Shown piece after piece: positions 21,015-29,309 of a stretch of 64,000 bases of DNA (its first letter is position 1; the number at the start of each line of letters is the position of its first letter). The translations under genes and the position numbers were made by a program. A model generated the notes under the pieces. That model did no database searches. It was not told where the DNA came from and worked only from the letters and a program-made list of their open reading frames with translations. The stretch comes from Paracoccus alkenifer (lineage in GTDB: Bacteria > Pseudomonadota > Alphaproteobacteria > Rhodobacterales > Rhodobacteraceae): positions 558,001 to 622,000 of the forward strand of contig NZ_FNXG01000002.1 in the NCBI RefSeq assembly GCF_900108405.1, given 5' to 3'.

Positions 21015-22114
21015 CGCCGCTGGCCAGGATCATCGCCGCCCGCATCCGGGCCGAAGGGCCGATGGCGCTGGACGACTATATGCGGCTGTGCCTCATGCAT
21101 CCGCAGCACGGGTATTATTCGACCCGCGATCCCTTTGGCACGCACGGCGATTTCACCACCGCGCCGGAAATCAGCCAGATGTTCGGTGAACTCGTCGGGC
21201 TGGCCATTGCGCAGTCGTGGCTGGATCAGGGCGCGCCGGTGCCGTTCACACTGGCCGAGCTGGGGCCGGGGCGGGGCACGCTGATGGCGGATGTGTTGCG
21301 CGCCACCGCCCGCGTGCCGGGGTTTCGGCAGGCAGCAACGGTGGCGCTGGTCGAGACCTCGTCGCATCTGCGCGGGATGCAGCGCGAGCGGCTGGGCGAG
21401 GTGCTGCATCTCGATTCCGTCGCCGATCTGCCGCAGGCGCCGCTGTTCCTGATCGCGAATGAGTTCTTTGACGCGCTGCCGATCCGGCAAATCCAGCGCA
21501 CCGCGCAAGGCTGGGCCGAGCGCATGGTGACGCTGGATGCCTCGGGCGCTCTGGCGCTGGCGCTGGGCGCGCCGCAGCCGCTGCCCCTTGACGGACCCGA
21601 GGGCGAGATCCGCGAGACCTGCCCCGAGGGTGCGGCGATCATGGCCTTGGTCGCCGGGCGCATCGCCAGCCACGGCGGCGCGGCCATCGTCATCGACTAT
21701 GGCACCTGGGACGGGCGCGGCGACAGTCTGCAAGCGCTGCGCGCGCACGCCCATGACGACCCGCTGGCCCATCCGGGCGACGCCGACCTGACCGCCCATG
21801 TCGATTTCGCGCCGCTGGCCGCGGCCGCGATCCGCGCGGGTGCGCTCGCGTCGGTTCCCGAACCGCAAGGCCCGTGGCTTAGGGCGCTGGGGATCGAGGC
21901 GCGGGCGGCGCGGCTGGCTGCTGCCGGCGATACAGGTGCGGCCGAGGCACTGGACCGCTTGACCGCGCCCGCGCGGATGGGTCACCTGTTCAAGGCGATG
22001 GCCGTCTGGGCTAAGGATTCGCCGCCGCCGCCGGGGTTCCGCCCGCTGCCGCTGCGCGACGGAGCCGCGCCGCACGACCGTTCCGGCCCCGGCGGGGCCG
22101 GCCCCGCAACCTGA
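21011..22114 (+). CDS. MidA/NDUFAF7-family SAM-dependent methyltransferase
   Basis: 367 residues. N-terminal [20 protein letters not shown] and [18 protein letters not shown] are typical of the DUF185/MidA family, followed by the SAM site [15 protein letters not shown] and [15 protein letters not shown]. Mitochondrial and amoebal relatives (NDUFAF7, MidA) methylate a complex I subunit during assembly; a similar role here is inference, though nuo genes lie in the same window. Start: GTG at 21011 overlaps the lgt stop as GTGA and has GAGG at 21002-21005; an alternative GTG at 20993 adds six residues. Confidence 0.85.
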   Translation: MTPLARIIAARIRAEGPMALDDYMRLCLMHPQHGYYSTRDPFGTHGDFTTAPEISQMFGELVGLAIAQSWLDQGAPVPFTLAELGPGRGTLMADVLRATARVPGFRQAATVALVETSSHLRGMQRERLGEVLHLDSVADLPQAPLFLIANEFFDALPIRQIQRTAQGWAERMVTLDASGALALALGAPQPLPLDGPEGEIRETCPEGAAIMALVAGRIASHGGAAIVIDYGTWDGRGDSLQALRAHAHDDPLAHPGDADLTAHVDFAPLAAAAIRAGALASVPEPQGPWLRALGIEARAARLAAAGDTGAAEALDRLTAPARMGHLFKAMAVWAKDSPPPPGFRPLPLRDGAAPHDRSGPGGAGPAT

Positions 22115-22136
22115 CGCCTGATCCTGCATTGGCCCG

Positions 22137-22190
22137 ATGACGCTGACCCCATGACGCTGACCCGATGACGCTGACCCTATGACGCTGGAA
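22137..22190 (+). repeat. 14-bp tandem repeat duplicating the pgeF start region
   Basis: Three perfect units of ATGACGCTGACCC plus one variable base start at 22137, 22151 and 22165; the pgeF start at 22179 (ATGACGCTGG) is a partial fourth. Because the unit is 14 bases, each ATG opens a five-codon frame (Met-Thr-Leu-Thr-X) that ends in a TGA overlapping the next ATG as ATGA. No Shine-Dalgarno-like sequence separates the units. Confidence 0.85.
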
Positions 22191-22937
22191 ATCCTGACCC
22201 ATCCCGCCCTGCGCCCGCTGCGCCACGGGTTCTTTACCCGCAAGGGCGGGGCCTCGTCGGGGCTGTTTTCGGGGCTGAACTGCGGCCGCGGCTCGACCGA
22301 CCAGCGCGAGATCGTGGCGATCAACCGCGCGCGGGTGGCCGCGGCGATGGGGGTGGGGCCGGACCGGCTGGCGACGGTGCACCAGACCCATTCCGACCTG
22401 GTGGTGACGCTGACGGGGGGGGAGGATCTGGACGAGGTGGCCGCGACCGAGGCCGACGCCATCGTCTCGACCGTGCCGGGGGTGGCGATTTCGGTGCTGA
22501 CCGCCGATTGCCAGCCGATCCTGCTGGCCGACCCCGCGGCGGGGGTGATCGCCGCCGCCCATGCCGGCTGGAAAGGCGCGCTGGGCGGGATTCTGGAGGC
22601 GACGGTGGCGGCCATGCGCGCGGCCGGGGCGCAGGACATCCGCGCGGTGATCGGCCCCTGCATCAGCCAGCGCGCCTATGAGGTGGGCGAGGATTTCATG
22701 GACCGCTTTCTGATCGAGGACGACAGCCACGCGCGGTTCTTTTCCGGCGGGCCAAACGGGCGGCCGATGTTCAACCTGCCGGGATTCGGGCTGGCCGCGC
22801 TGCGCGAACTGGGGGTCGAGGCCGAATGGATCGGCCATTGCACCTATGGCGACCCCGAGCGGTTTTTCAGCTATCGCCGCGCCACCCACCAGGGCGCGGC
22901 CGATTACGGGCGGCTGATTTCCGCGATCGCGCTTTAG
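22179..22937 (+). CDS. pgeF: Peptidoglycan editing factor / purine nucleoside phosphorylase (laccase-domain, YfiH family)
   Basis: 252 residues, family COG1496. Conserved metal and active-site segments are visible: HGFFTRKGGASSGLFSGLN at the N-terminus, HQTHSD (~70), TADCQPILLAD (~107), HAGWKGALGG (~126) and GPCISQRAYEVG. Relatives act as purine nucleoside phosphorylase/adenosine deaminase, or remove misincorporated residues from peptidoglycan precursors. The start is the last of four repeated ATGACGCTG copies. The stop overlaps the convergent Lrp gene by four bases. Confidence 0.88.
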   Translation: MTLEILTHPALRPLRHGFFTRKGGASSGLFSGLNCGRGSTDQREIVAINRARVAAAMGVGPDRLATVHQTHSDLVVTLTGGEDLDEVAATEADAIVSTVPGVAISVLTADCQPILLADPAAGVIAAAHAGWKGALGGILEATVAAMRAAGAQDIRAVIGPCISQRAYEVGEDFMDRFLIEDDSHARFFSGGPNGRPMFNLPGFGLAALRELGVEAEWIGHCTYGDPERFFSYRRATHQGAADYGRLISAIAL

Positions 22938-23419
22938 CGCGGCTCGACCAGCTCGAACGGCACGCCGGGTTCGTCCTTGGCGCAGCGGATCACCAGGCTG
23001 GTCTTGACGCTGGCCACGTTGTCGGCCGCGGTCAGCTGTTCGGTCAGAAAGCGCTGAAAGCTGGACAGGTCCGGCGCCACGCATTTGAGGATAAAGTCGA
23101 TCTCGCCGTTCAGCATGTGGCATTCGCGCACCAGCGCCCAGCCGCGGGCGAGTTCCTCGAATGCGGTCAGGTCGCGTTCGGACTGGCTGTGCAGGCGCAC
23201 CATGGCGAAGACCTGCACCTCGAATCCCAGCTCGCGAGGGGCGACGTCGGCGTGATAGCCGCGGATGAAGCCCTGTTCTTCCAGCGTGCGGACCCGGCGC
23301 AGGCAGGGCGGGGCCGAAATACCGACCCGGCGGGCCAGTTCCACGTTGGTCATCCGCCCGTCTGCCTGCAATTCCGCCAGGATAAGTCGGTCGATTTCAT
23401 CCAGCCTGGCGCTTGCCAT
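22934..23419 (-). CDS. Lrp/AsnC-family transcriptional regulator
   Basis: 161 residues. An N-terminal winged helix-turn-helix (LDEIDRLILAELQADGRMTN, then ELARRVGISAPPCLRRVRTL) precedes the RAM ligand-binding domain (FEVQVFAMVRLHSQ ... EIDFILKCVAPDLSSFQRFL). It probably senses an amino acid and may regulate itself or the divergent DUF4395-trxB side, which is inference. The start at 23419 fits the conserved MASARLDEIDR; longer frames upstream are not conserved-looking. Confidence 0.92.
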   Translation of the reverse strand: MASARLDEIDRLILAELQADGRMTNVELARRVGISAPPCLRRVRTLEEQGFIRGYHADVAPRELGFEVQVFAMVRLHSQSERDLTAFEELARGWALVRECHMLNGEIDFILKCVAPDLSSFQRFLTEQLTAADNVASVKTSLVIRCAKDEPGVPFELVEPR

Positions 23420-23546
23420 GTTCTGTCCACTCCTGCTTTCGGCGCGGAACTTACGGGTTTGCCGCGACAGGCGCAATATTGTTTCAAAATGCCGCCTGTC
23501 CGCGCAGCACCGGCGCCGGCAGGGGTGCGACATGATGAAGCAATAG

Positions 23547-23570
23547 CGTATATACGAAGATATTCATACG
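23547..23570. promoter_or_regulatory. Palindrome in the Lrp/DUF4395 divergent region
   Basis: A perfect 10-bp palindrome CGTATATACG (23547-23556) is followed by a second half-site ATACG (23566-23570), in the only AT-rich part of the 179-base region between the Lrp gene and the DUF4395 gene. It is a candidate operator/promoter, possibly for the Lrp-type protein. No clear -35/-10 pair could be assigned. Confidence 0.35.
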
Positions 23571-23598
23571 ATGGGTGGAAATCGAAACGGAGCCTTTA

Positions 23599-24291
23599 AT
23601 GTCCGCCATACTTTCTTTCGGAGAAACCCGTCCCGGCTATGACGTGCCGGTGCTGAACGAGCGCGAGGCCCGCGCCGCCGCCGGTATCCTGCTGCTGATG
23701 TCGGTGATCGCCGCGGTCAATGCGGCGCTGCTGGAAAACTTCCTGCCGATGCGTCTGGTCGTCACGCTGTTCTTTGTCGATTTCGCGCTGCGGGTGCTGG
23801 TGAACCCGCGCTTTGCCCCCAGCCTGGTGCTGGCGCGGCTGATCGTCGGCAATCAGGAACCCGAATTCACCGGCGCGCCGCAGAAACGCTTTGCCTGGTC
23901 GCTGGGGCTGGGGCTGGCGGTGGCGGTGATGGTGATGATCTGGGGCTTCAACATCGCCGGCCCGTGGCTGATGGCGGCCTGCATGGTCTGCATGACGCTG
24001 CTGTATCTCGAAGCCGTGTTCGGCATCTGCGTGGGCTGCAAGCTGTATCCGCTGGTGATGCGCCGCGCGGTCAGCCACTGCCCGGGCGGGGTCTGCGAGA
24101 TGAAGCCGCGCCGTGATCCGATGACCCGCGCCGGCCTGGTCGAGATCGCGGTGCTGCTGGCGGTGCTGCTGGGCATCGCGGCGCTGATCCCCGTGGTGGT
24201 CGCGATGGACCCGCCCGCGCGGCCCGTCGCCGCCACCTCGGCCCCCGCAGTGACCCCCGCACTGGACCCCGCATCGAGGCTGGGCGAATAG
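23599..24291 (+). CDS. DUF4395 domain membrane protein
   Basis: 230 residues with four to five hydrophobic segments. The pattern VPVLNEREARAAAGILLLMS, then FFVDFALRVLVNPRFAPSLV and a GICVGCKLY motif, with two cysteines two residues apart, matches DUF4395. The CxxC motif at a membrane surface and the neighbouring thioredoxin reductase suggest a redox or sulfur role, which is inference. Start at 23599 has CGGAGC upstream; GTG at 23575 adds eight residues without support. Confidence 0.75.
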   Translation: MSAILSFGETRPGYDVPVLNEREARAAAGILLLMSVIAAVNAALLENFLPMRLVVTLFFVDFALRVLVNPRFAPSLVLARLIVGNQEPEFTGAPQKRFAWSLGLGLAVAVMVMIWGFNIAGPWLMAACMVCMTLLYLEAVFGICVGCKLYPLVMRRAVSHCPGGVCEMKPRRDPMTRAGLVEIAVLLAVLLGIAALIPVVVAMDPPARPVAATSAPAVTPALDPASRLGE

Positions 24292-24350
24292 CCCGCTTGT
24301 GAGCCACGCCCGGCGACGCTACATCCTCTAGGCTCAGGTAAGGATATCCC

Positions 24351-25364
24351 ATGACCCAGACCCGTCATACCCGCGTTCTGATCATCGGCTCCGGCCCGGC
24401 CGGCTATACCGCGGGGGTCTATGCGGCCCGCGCGATGCTGGACCCGGTGCTGATTCAGGGGATGCAGCCGGGCGGGCAGCTGACCATCACCACCGATGTG
24501 GAAAACTGGCCGGGCGATACCATGGTTACCGGCCCGGAGTTGATGGTGCGCATGGAAACCCACGCCCGCGAGGTCGGGACCGAGATCATCACCGACACGG
24601 TGACCCGGCTCGACCTGTCGCAGCGGCCCTTTGCCGCCGAATGCGATAGCGGTGCGCGCTGGACGGCCGATGCGGTGATTCTGGCCACCGGGGCGCAGGC
24701 GCGCTGGCTGGGGCTGGACAGCGAGACCCGGTTCCAGGGCTTTGGCGTCTCGGCCTGCGCCACCTGCGACGGGTTCTTTTACCGCGGGCGCGAGGTGATC
24801 GTGGTCGGCGGCGGCAACACGGCGGTGGAAGAGGCGCTGTTCCTGACCAATTTCGCCAGCAAGGTGACGCTGGTCCATCGCCGCGACAGCCTGCGCGCCG
24901 AACGGGTGTTGCAGGACCGGCTGTTCAAGCACCCCAAGGTGGAAATCCTCTGGAACCACGAGATCGCCGAGATCACCGGCACCGACCAGCCGCTGGGGGT
25001 GACGGGGGCGGTGCTGCGCTCGACCGCGGACGGCTCGACCCGCAAGATCGCGGCGGACGGAGTGTTCATCGCCATCGGCCATTCGCCCGCCTCGGAACTG
25101 GTCAAGGACCAGCTGAAGCTGCGCGAGGGCGGCTATGTCTGGGTCGAGCCGGGCACCACCCGCACCTCGGTTCCGGGCGTGTTCGCGGCGGGCGACCTGA
25201 CCGACGACAGCTATCGGCAGGCGGTGACCAGCGCCGGGATGGGCTGCATGGCGGCGCTGGATTCCGAGCATTTCCTGGCGTCCGAGGGGATGGCCGAGCG
25301 CGCCACCACCCCCGCCGCCGCGACCGAGCCGCACCGGGCGCCGGCCGCCGCCGGGACCGACTGA
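24351..25364 (+). CDS. trxB: Thioredoxin reductase (FAD/NADPH)
   Basis: Reduces thioredoxin with NADPH. 337 residues. The FAD site IIGSGPAGYTAGVYAARA, the redox-active CATC in SACATCDGFF (~140-149), the NADPH site VVGGGNTAVEEA (~155) and the FAD-contacting GVFAAGDLTDDSYRQAVT at the C-terminus are all present. About 20 extra Ala/Thr/Pro-rich residues extend the C-terminus. sat-cysC follows on the same strand after 192 bases; thioredoxin is the usual reductant of APS/PAPS reductase, so the pairing makes functional sense. Confidence 0.95.
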   Translation: MTQTRHTRVLIIGSGPAGYTAGVYAARAMLDPVLIQGMQPGGQLTITTDVENWPGDTMVTGPELMVRMETHAREVGTEIITDTVTRLDLSQRPFAAECDSGARWTADAVILATGAQARWLGLDSETRFQGFGVSACATCDGFFYRGREVIVVGGGNTAVEEALFLTNFASKVTLVHRRDSLRAERVLQDRLFKHPKVEILWNHEIAEITGTDQPLGVTGAVLRSTADGSTRKIAADGVFIAIGHSPASELVKDQLKLREGGYVWVEPGTTRTSVPGVFAAGDLTDDSYRQAVTSAGMGCMAALDSEHFLASEGMAERATTPAAATEPHRAPAAAGTD

Positions 25365-25556
25365 CCCGCGCCGCCGTGTCCGCGGCCGCGCCCGCGCCGC
25401 AGGCTCGCGCCGGGCGCGCGTGGCGCGGCGAAAACGGCCGGTAAAATTCGCAACGACTGGCTGTTGCAGCGCCGGGGCGCCGGGGCTAAGCCTGCTTTCG
25501 CGCGCCGCAGCAATTTGCGGCAGGCGCATCCTTTGTCCTGATGATCGAGTGTGCAG

Positions 25557-27272
25557 ATGAGCCAGCCCAACCTCGTGCCGATTCCGGAACTTTACGTCAA
25601 CGCCGACTCGGCGCAAAAGCTCAAGGTCGATGCCGGCGAAATGCCGTCCTGGGATCTGACCCAGCGGCAGATGTGCGATCTGGAACTGCTGATGAACGGC
25701 GGGTTCTACCCGCTCAAGGGTTTCCTGACCGAGGCCGATTATGACGGCGTGGTCAACGACATGCGGCTGTCCTCGGGGGCGCTGTGGCCGATGCCGGTCA
25801 CGCTGGACGTGTCCGAGGAATTCGCCGCCAGCATCGAGCCGGGCACCGACATCGCGCTGCGCGACCCCGAAGGCGTGATTCTGGCGATCCTGTCGGTCAC
25901 CGACCGCTGGACCCCGAACAAGAAGCACGAGGCCGAAAAGGTGTTCGGCAACGGCACCGACGACCTCGCGCATCCGGCGATCAACTATCTGCACAACGTG
26001 GCCGGGCCGGTCTATCTGGGTGGGCCGATCACCGGCATCCAGCCGCCCACCCATTACGATTTCCGCGCCCGCCGCGACACGCCCAACGAATTGCGCGCGT
26101 TCTTTCGCAAGATGGGCTGGCGGCGGATCGTGGCGTTCCAGACCCGCAACCCGCTGCACCGCGCCCATCAGGAACTGACCTTTCGCGCCGCGCGCGAGGC
26201 GCAGGCGAATCTGCTGATCCATCCGGTCGTCGGCATGACCAAGCCCGGCGACGTGGACCATTTCACCCGCGTGCGCTGCTATGAAGCGGTGCTGGACAAA
26301 TACCCCTCGGCCACCACCCATCTGTCGCTGCTGAACCTGGCGATGCGCATGGCCGGCCCGCGCGAGGCGGTGTGGCACGGGATCATCCGCCGTAACCACG
26401 GGCTGACCCACATGATCGTCGGCCGCGACCACGCGGGGCCGGGCAAGAACAGCCAGGGGCAGGATTTCTACGGTCCCTATGACGCGCAGGAACTGTTTCG
26501 CAAGCATCAGGCCGACATCGGGGTCGAGATGGTCGACTTCAAACAGATGGTCTATGTGCAGGAACGCGCGCAATACGAACCCCGGGACGAGGTCGAAGAG
26601 GGCGCGACCATCCTCGACATCTCGGGCACCGAACTGCGCCGCCGCCTGCGCGAGGGGCTGGAAATCCCCGAGTGGTTCAGCTTCCCCGAGGTGGTGACCC
26701 AGCTGCGCCGCACCTCGCCCGCGCGCGACAGGCAGGGGTTCACCGTGTTCTTTACCGGGCTGTCGGGGTCGGGGAAATCCACCATCGCCAACGCGCTGAT
26801 GGTCAAGCTGATGGAGATGGGCGGGCGTCCGGTGACGCTGCTCGACGGCGATGTGGTGCGCAAGCACCTGTCCTCGGAGCTGGGGTTTTCCAAGGAACAC
26901 CGCGACATCAACATCATGCGCATCGGCTATGTCGCGTCCGAGATCACCAAGAACGGCGGCATCGCGCTATGCGCCCCGATCGCGCCCTATGCGGCCACCC
27001 GCCGCGCCGTGCGCCAGATGATCGAGCAATACGGCGCCTTTCTCGAAGTCCACGTCGCCACCAGCCTTGAGGAATGCGAGCGCCGCGACCGCAAGGGTCT
27101 CTACAAGCTGGCGCGCGAGGGCAAGATCAAGGAATTCACCGGGATTTCAGACCCCTACGAGATCCCCGAAAACCCCGAGCTGCGCGTCCAGACCGAGGGC
27201 GTGGACGTGGATTACGCCGCCCAGCAGGTCCTGCTGAAGCTGGAAAGCATGGGGCTGATCGGGCTGGGGTGA
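25557..27272 (+). CDS. Bifunctional sulfate adenylyltransferase / adenylylsulfate kinase
   Basis: Makes APS from sulfate and ATP, then phosphorylates it to PAPS, for sulfate assimilation. 571 residues. Residues ~1-390 are ATP sulfurylase, with the nucleotide motif RNPLHRAHQEL, GRDHAGPGKNSQG and the C-terminal end of that fold. Residues ~395-571 are APS kinase, with P-loop FTGLSGSGKSTIANAL, DGDVVRKHLSSELGFSKEHR and lid IAPYAATRRAVRQM. Start ATG at 25557 (MSQPNLVPIPELYVN); a GTG six bases upstream is possible. The glycosyltransferase ATG lies 8 bases after the stop. Confidence 0.94.
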   Translation: MSQPNLVPIPELYVNADSAQKLKVDAGEMPSWDLTQRQMCDLELLMNGGFYPLKGFLTEADYDGVVNDMRLSSGALWPMPVTLDVSEEFAASIEPGTDIALRDPEGVILAILSVTDRWTPNKKHEAEKVFGNGTDDLAHPAINYLHNVAGPVYLGGPITGIQPPTHYDFRARRDTPNELRAFFRKMGWRRIVAFQTRNPLHRAHQELTFRAAREAQANLLIHPVVGMTKPGDVDHFTRVRCYEAVLDKYPSATTHLSLLNLAMRMAGPREAVWHGIIRRNHGLTHMIVGRDHAGPGKNSQGQDFYGPYDAQELFRKHQADIGVEMVDFKQMVYVQERAQYEPRDEVEEGATILDISGTELRRRLREGLEIPEWFSFPEVVTQLRRTSPARDRQGFTVFFTGLSGSGKSTIANALMVKLMEMGGRPVTLLDGDVVRKHLSSELGFSKEHRDINIMRIGYVASEITKNGGIALCAPIAPYAATRRAVRQMIEQYGAFLEVHVATSLEECERRDRKGLYKLAREGKIKEFTGISDPYEIPENPELRVQTEGVDVDYAAQQVLLKLESMGLIGLG

Positions 27273-27279
27273 ACGGTTG

Positions 27280-28138
27280 ATGTCCCCCCCCCCCCCCGGC
27301 AACGGGCAGTGATCCGACGGTCATTTCCCTAAGCACGATTCCCCCACGCTTTGCGACTCTGGTGCCCACGCTGAGCGCGTTGCAGCGCCAGAGCCTGCCG
27401 GCGGATGAAATCCGGGTGAACATTCCCCGCCGCTATCGGCGCTTTCCCGATTGGGACGGGCGCCTGCCCGACCTGCCCTCGGGGATCCGGATCGTGCGCA
27501 GCGACGAAGATTTCGGACCTGCCAGCAAGCTGCTGCCAACGGTCGCCGATCTGCAGGGACAGGCGGTGGACATCCTGTTTTGCGACGACGACATGCTGCC
27601 CGATCCTGACTGGCACGTCAGGTTCAAGGCCGACCGGGCTGTTCACCCTGCTGCGGCTCTGGTCGCGGTGGGCAAGCAGATTGGCGACATTCCATTGGCT
27701 GCGCGGCCTCGGACAAGGCTACCTCGCGCGCAACGTCGGTCCAAGACGCTGGCCTACAGGCTTTGGCGCGCGGCCACCCTGACCTTGCACAAGCCCCATC
27801 CGTTCATTGCCAGCGGCTATGTGGATATTTTATGCGGCTTTGGCGGCGTCATGGTGCGGCCAGAGTTCTTCGATGCCGAGGCTTTCGACATTCCCGAAGT
27901 GTTGTGGAGCGTGGATGACCCGTGGCTGTCGGGCCATCTTGAACGCCGCGGGATTCCCATCTGGCTGAATCACCGCCACCGGATGCCACGCGACGGGCAG
28001 TCAAGCCGCCGGCACGCCTTGCTGCATCTGGTTGTGGACGGCCATGACCGCGGCGCGGCAGATCACGCCGCAATCCGCCATATGCGCGAGCGTTACGGCA
28101 TATGGAAAACCGAGGCGGCACAAGCCGCCTCGCCCTGA
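27280..28138 (+). CDS. Glycosyltransferase, start and body out of frame across a C14 tract (phase-variable candidate)
   Basis: The body, visible from GTG 27362, contains PADEIRVNIPRRYRRFPDWD and the metal-binding FCDDDMLPDPDWHVRF, typical of small GT-A-type glycosyltransferases. Reading that frame upstream without stops to 27281 gives TVISLSTIPPRFATLVPTLS, the expected first beta-strand, but there is no start codon there. The only good ATG (27280, 8 bases after the sat-cysC stop) reads MSPPPPGNGQ and stops at 27312. Removing one C from the C14 tract (or adding two) joins them into a 285-residue protein. As sequenced the gene is off or truncated. It probably modifies surface polysaccharide; the acceptor is unknown. 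Confidence 0.7.
27284..27297 (+). repeat. C14 homopolymer at the glycosyltransferase start
   Basis: Fourteen consecutive C, starting two bases after the ATG at 27280-27282. It is the longest mononucleotide run I saw in the window. Its length sets the reading frame of the glycosyltransferase: 13 or 16 gives the full-length protein, 14 and 15 do not. Confidence 0.9.
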
Positions 28139-28142
28139 AACG

Positions 28143-28367
28143 TCAGTGGACGCTGACCGGGTTCAACTCGTTCTGGCGGGCCAGCATGAAGGCCAGGCCG
28201 CGGTCGGCGACCAGTGCCAGCCGTTCCCCGTCGATGCCGTGGACGGCGTAAAGCGCCTGCAACTGCGGCGCCTGCTGGCGCACCTCGACGGGCAGGCTGT
28301 CCATTTCGACCCGGCGGACATAGACGATGTTGTCCGAGGTCGTCGGAAAATCATGTTTCATGTTCAT
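28143..28367 (-). CDS. DUF1150 family protein
   Basis: 74 residues, small and soluble. NIVYVRRVEMDSLPVEVRQQ and the C-terminal VADRGLAFMLARQNELNPVS match DUF1150, an alphaproteobacterial family normally encoded beside a small heat-shock protein, as here. Start: GGGGA lies five bases before the ATG at 28367 (MNMKHDFPTT); a further ATG at 28382 would overlap the hsp20 stop as ATGA and add five residues. Probably co-transcribed with hsp20. Function unknown. Confidence 0.82.
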   Translation of the reverse strand: MNMKHDFPTTSDNIVYVRRVEMDSLPVEVRQQAPQLQALYAVHGIDGERLALVADRGLAFMLARQNELNPVSVH

Positions 28368-28378
28368 GTCGATCCCCT

Positions 28379-28789
28379 TCATTTGCGGCTGATCGGTATG
28401 GTCTGGACGATGTTTTGCGGCGCGGTCCGCCGCAGCTCGATATGCAGCAGCCCGTTTTCCAGCGCCGCGCCTTCGACCTCGATGCCCTCGGCCAGCACGA
28501 AGCTGCGCTGGAACGCGCGCGAGGCGATGCCGCGGTGCAGGAACTCGCGTTCCCCATCGGCGTCGGCCTGACGGCCGCGGATCACCAGCTGGCGGTCCTC
28601 GACGGTCAGCGACAGGTCGTTTTCGGCGAAACCGGCGACGGCCAGGGTGATGCGGAACCCGTCCGGGGCGCGATGCTCGATGTTGTAGGGGGGATAGCCC
28701 TCGGCCCCCTTGGCGGCGCGTTCGGCCAGCCGTTCAAGCTGGTCGAATCCCAGCAGGAAAGGGTGTGTTCCCAGGCTCATCTTGGTCAT
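28379..28789 (-). CDS. Small heat-shock protein, Hsp20/alpha-crystallin family
   Basis: ATP-independent holdase that keeps unfolding proteins soluble. 136 residues. Start YPPYNIEHRAPDGFRITLAV, middle LSLTVEDRQLVIRGRQ and the end of the alpha-crystallin domain ENGLLHIELRR are visible, followed by the short C-terminal extension with the IPI motif (QTIPISRK) used for oligomer assembly. GAGGA six bases ahead supports the start at 28789. DUF1150 follows downstream. A sigma-32-like promoter lies about 65 bases upstream. Confidence 0.92.
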   Translation of the reverse strand: MTKMSLGTHPFLLGFDQLERLAERAAKGAEGYPPYNIEHRAPDGFRITLAVAGFAENDLSLTVEDRQLVIRGRQADADGEREFLHRGIASRAFQRSFVLAEGIEVEGAALENGLLHIELRRTAPQNIVQTIPISRK

Positions 28790-28853
28790 CGGCGTCCTCG
28801 GTCAAGCGACTGCTCTGGCCCGGTCCCGATTGCGGCGACCCGGCCACGCGACA

Positions 28854-28883
28854 GATATGTGATCGCAAATCCGCATCCGCAAG
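28854..28883 (-). promoter_or_regulatory. Candidate heat-shock (sigma-32) promoter of hsp20
   Basis: On the minus strand CTTGCG (28883-28878) is followed, after 16 bases, by CACATATC (28861-28854). This resembles the CTTG...CnTAT pattern of alphaproteobacterial RpoH promoters. The gene it precedes encodes Hsp20, and rpoH is in this window. By-eye match only. Confidence 0.35.
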
Positions 28884-29009
28884 GGGGCCAGCGGGCCGCG
28901 GCTGTTGCATCTTGCGGCAGATACCCCGCAAAACGCCCCTTACCGCCGGAACGGCGACCCTGTATCTTGCCGCCAGCCCCCTTGCCAGCCCCCTTGACGG
29001 ACGCCGATC

Positions 29010-29228
29010 ATGACCACCTCGCAAGAAATGTCGCCCGAAGACATCGCCCGCGCCCGGCTGGCCGGCCTGCGCAACCAGCACCGCGAACTGGACGACCAGA
29101 TCGCGGCCATGGCGGCGGGGGGCGTGGTGTGCAGCCTGACGCTGGGGCGGCTCAAGCGGCAGAAACTGGCGCTCAAGGACCAGATCGCGCGCATCGAGGA
29201 TGATCTGACCCCCGATATCATCGCCTGA
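29010..29228 (+). CDS. DUF465 / YdcH-like small protein
   Basis: 72 residues, predicted mostly helical. The family pattern NQHRELDDQIAAM then LGRLKRQKLALKDQIARIED matches DUF465 (YdcH-like coiled-coil hairpin). These proteins are usually encoded beside pur or divergent heat-shock genes in alphaproteobacteria; function unknown. The first methionine has no strong ribosome site; the alternative M at residue 7 cannot be excluded. Confidence 0.78.
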   Translation: MTTSQEMSPEDIARARLAGLRNQHRELDDQIAAMAAGGVVCSLTLGRLKRQKLALKDQIARIEDDLTPDIIA

Positions 29229-29309
29229 ATGCCGGTTTTCCCCCGTTGCGCCCGCCCGGTGCGCGGTTATGATCCCGGTTTTTCCGCAGGGGCGGCAAAG
29301 GGGTGACGA

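Noticed and set aside
25365..25556. Possible small gene between trxB and sat-cysC
   Set aside because: Only short frames without ribosome sites; the sequence is GC-biased spacer and leader.
23853..26900. 1015-residue open frame on the minus strand across trxB and sat-cysC
   Set aside because: Antisense to two unmistakable genes. Its composition (His, Arg, Gln, Gly and Pro-rich, no domain pattern) is typical of a GC-rich shadow frame.
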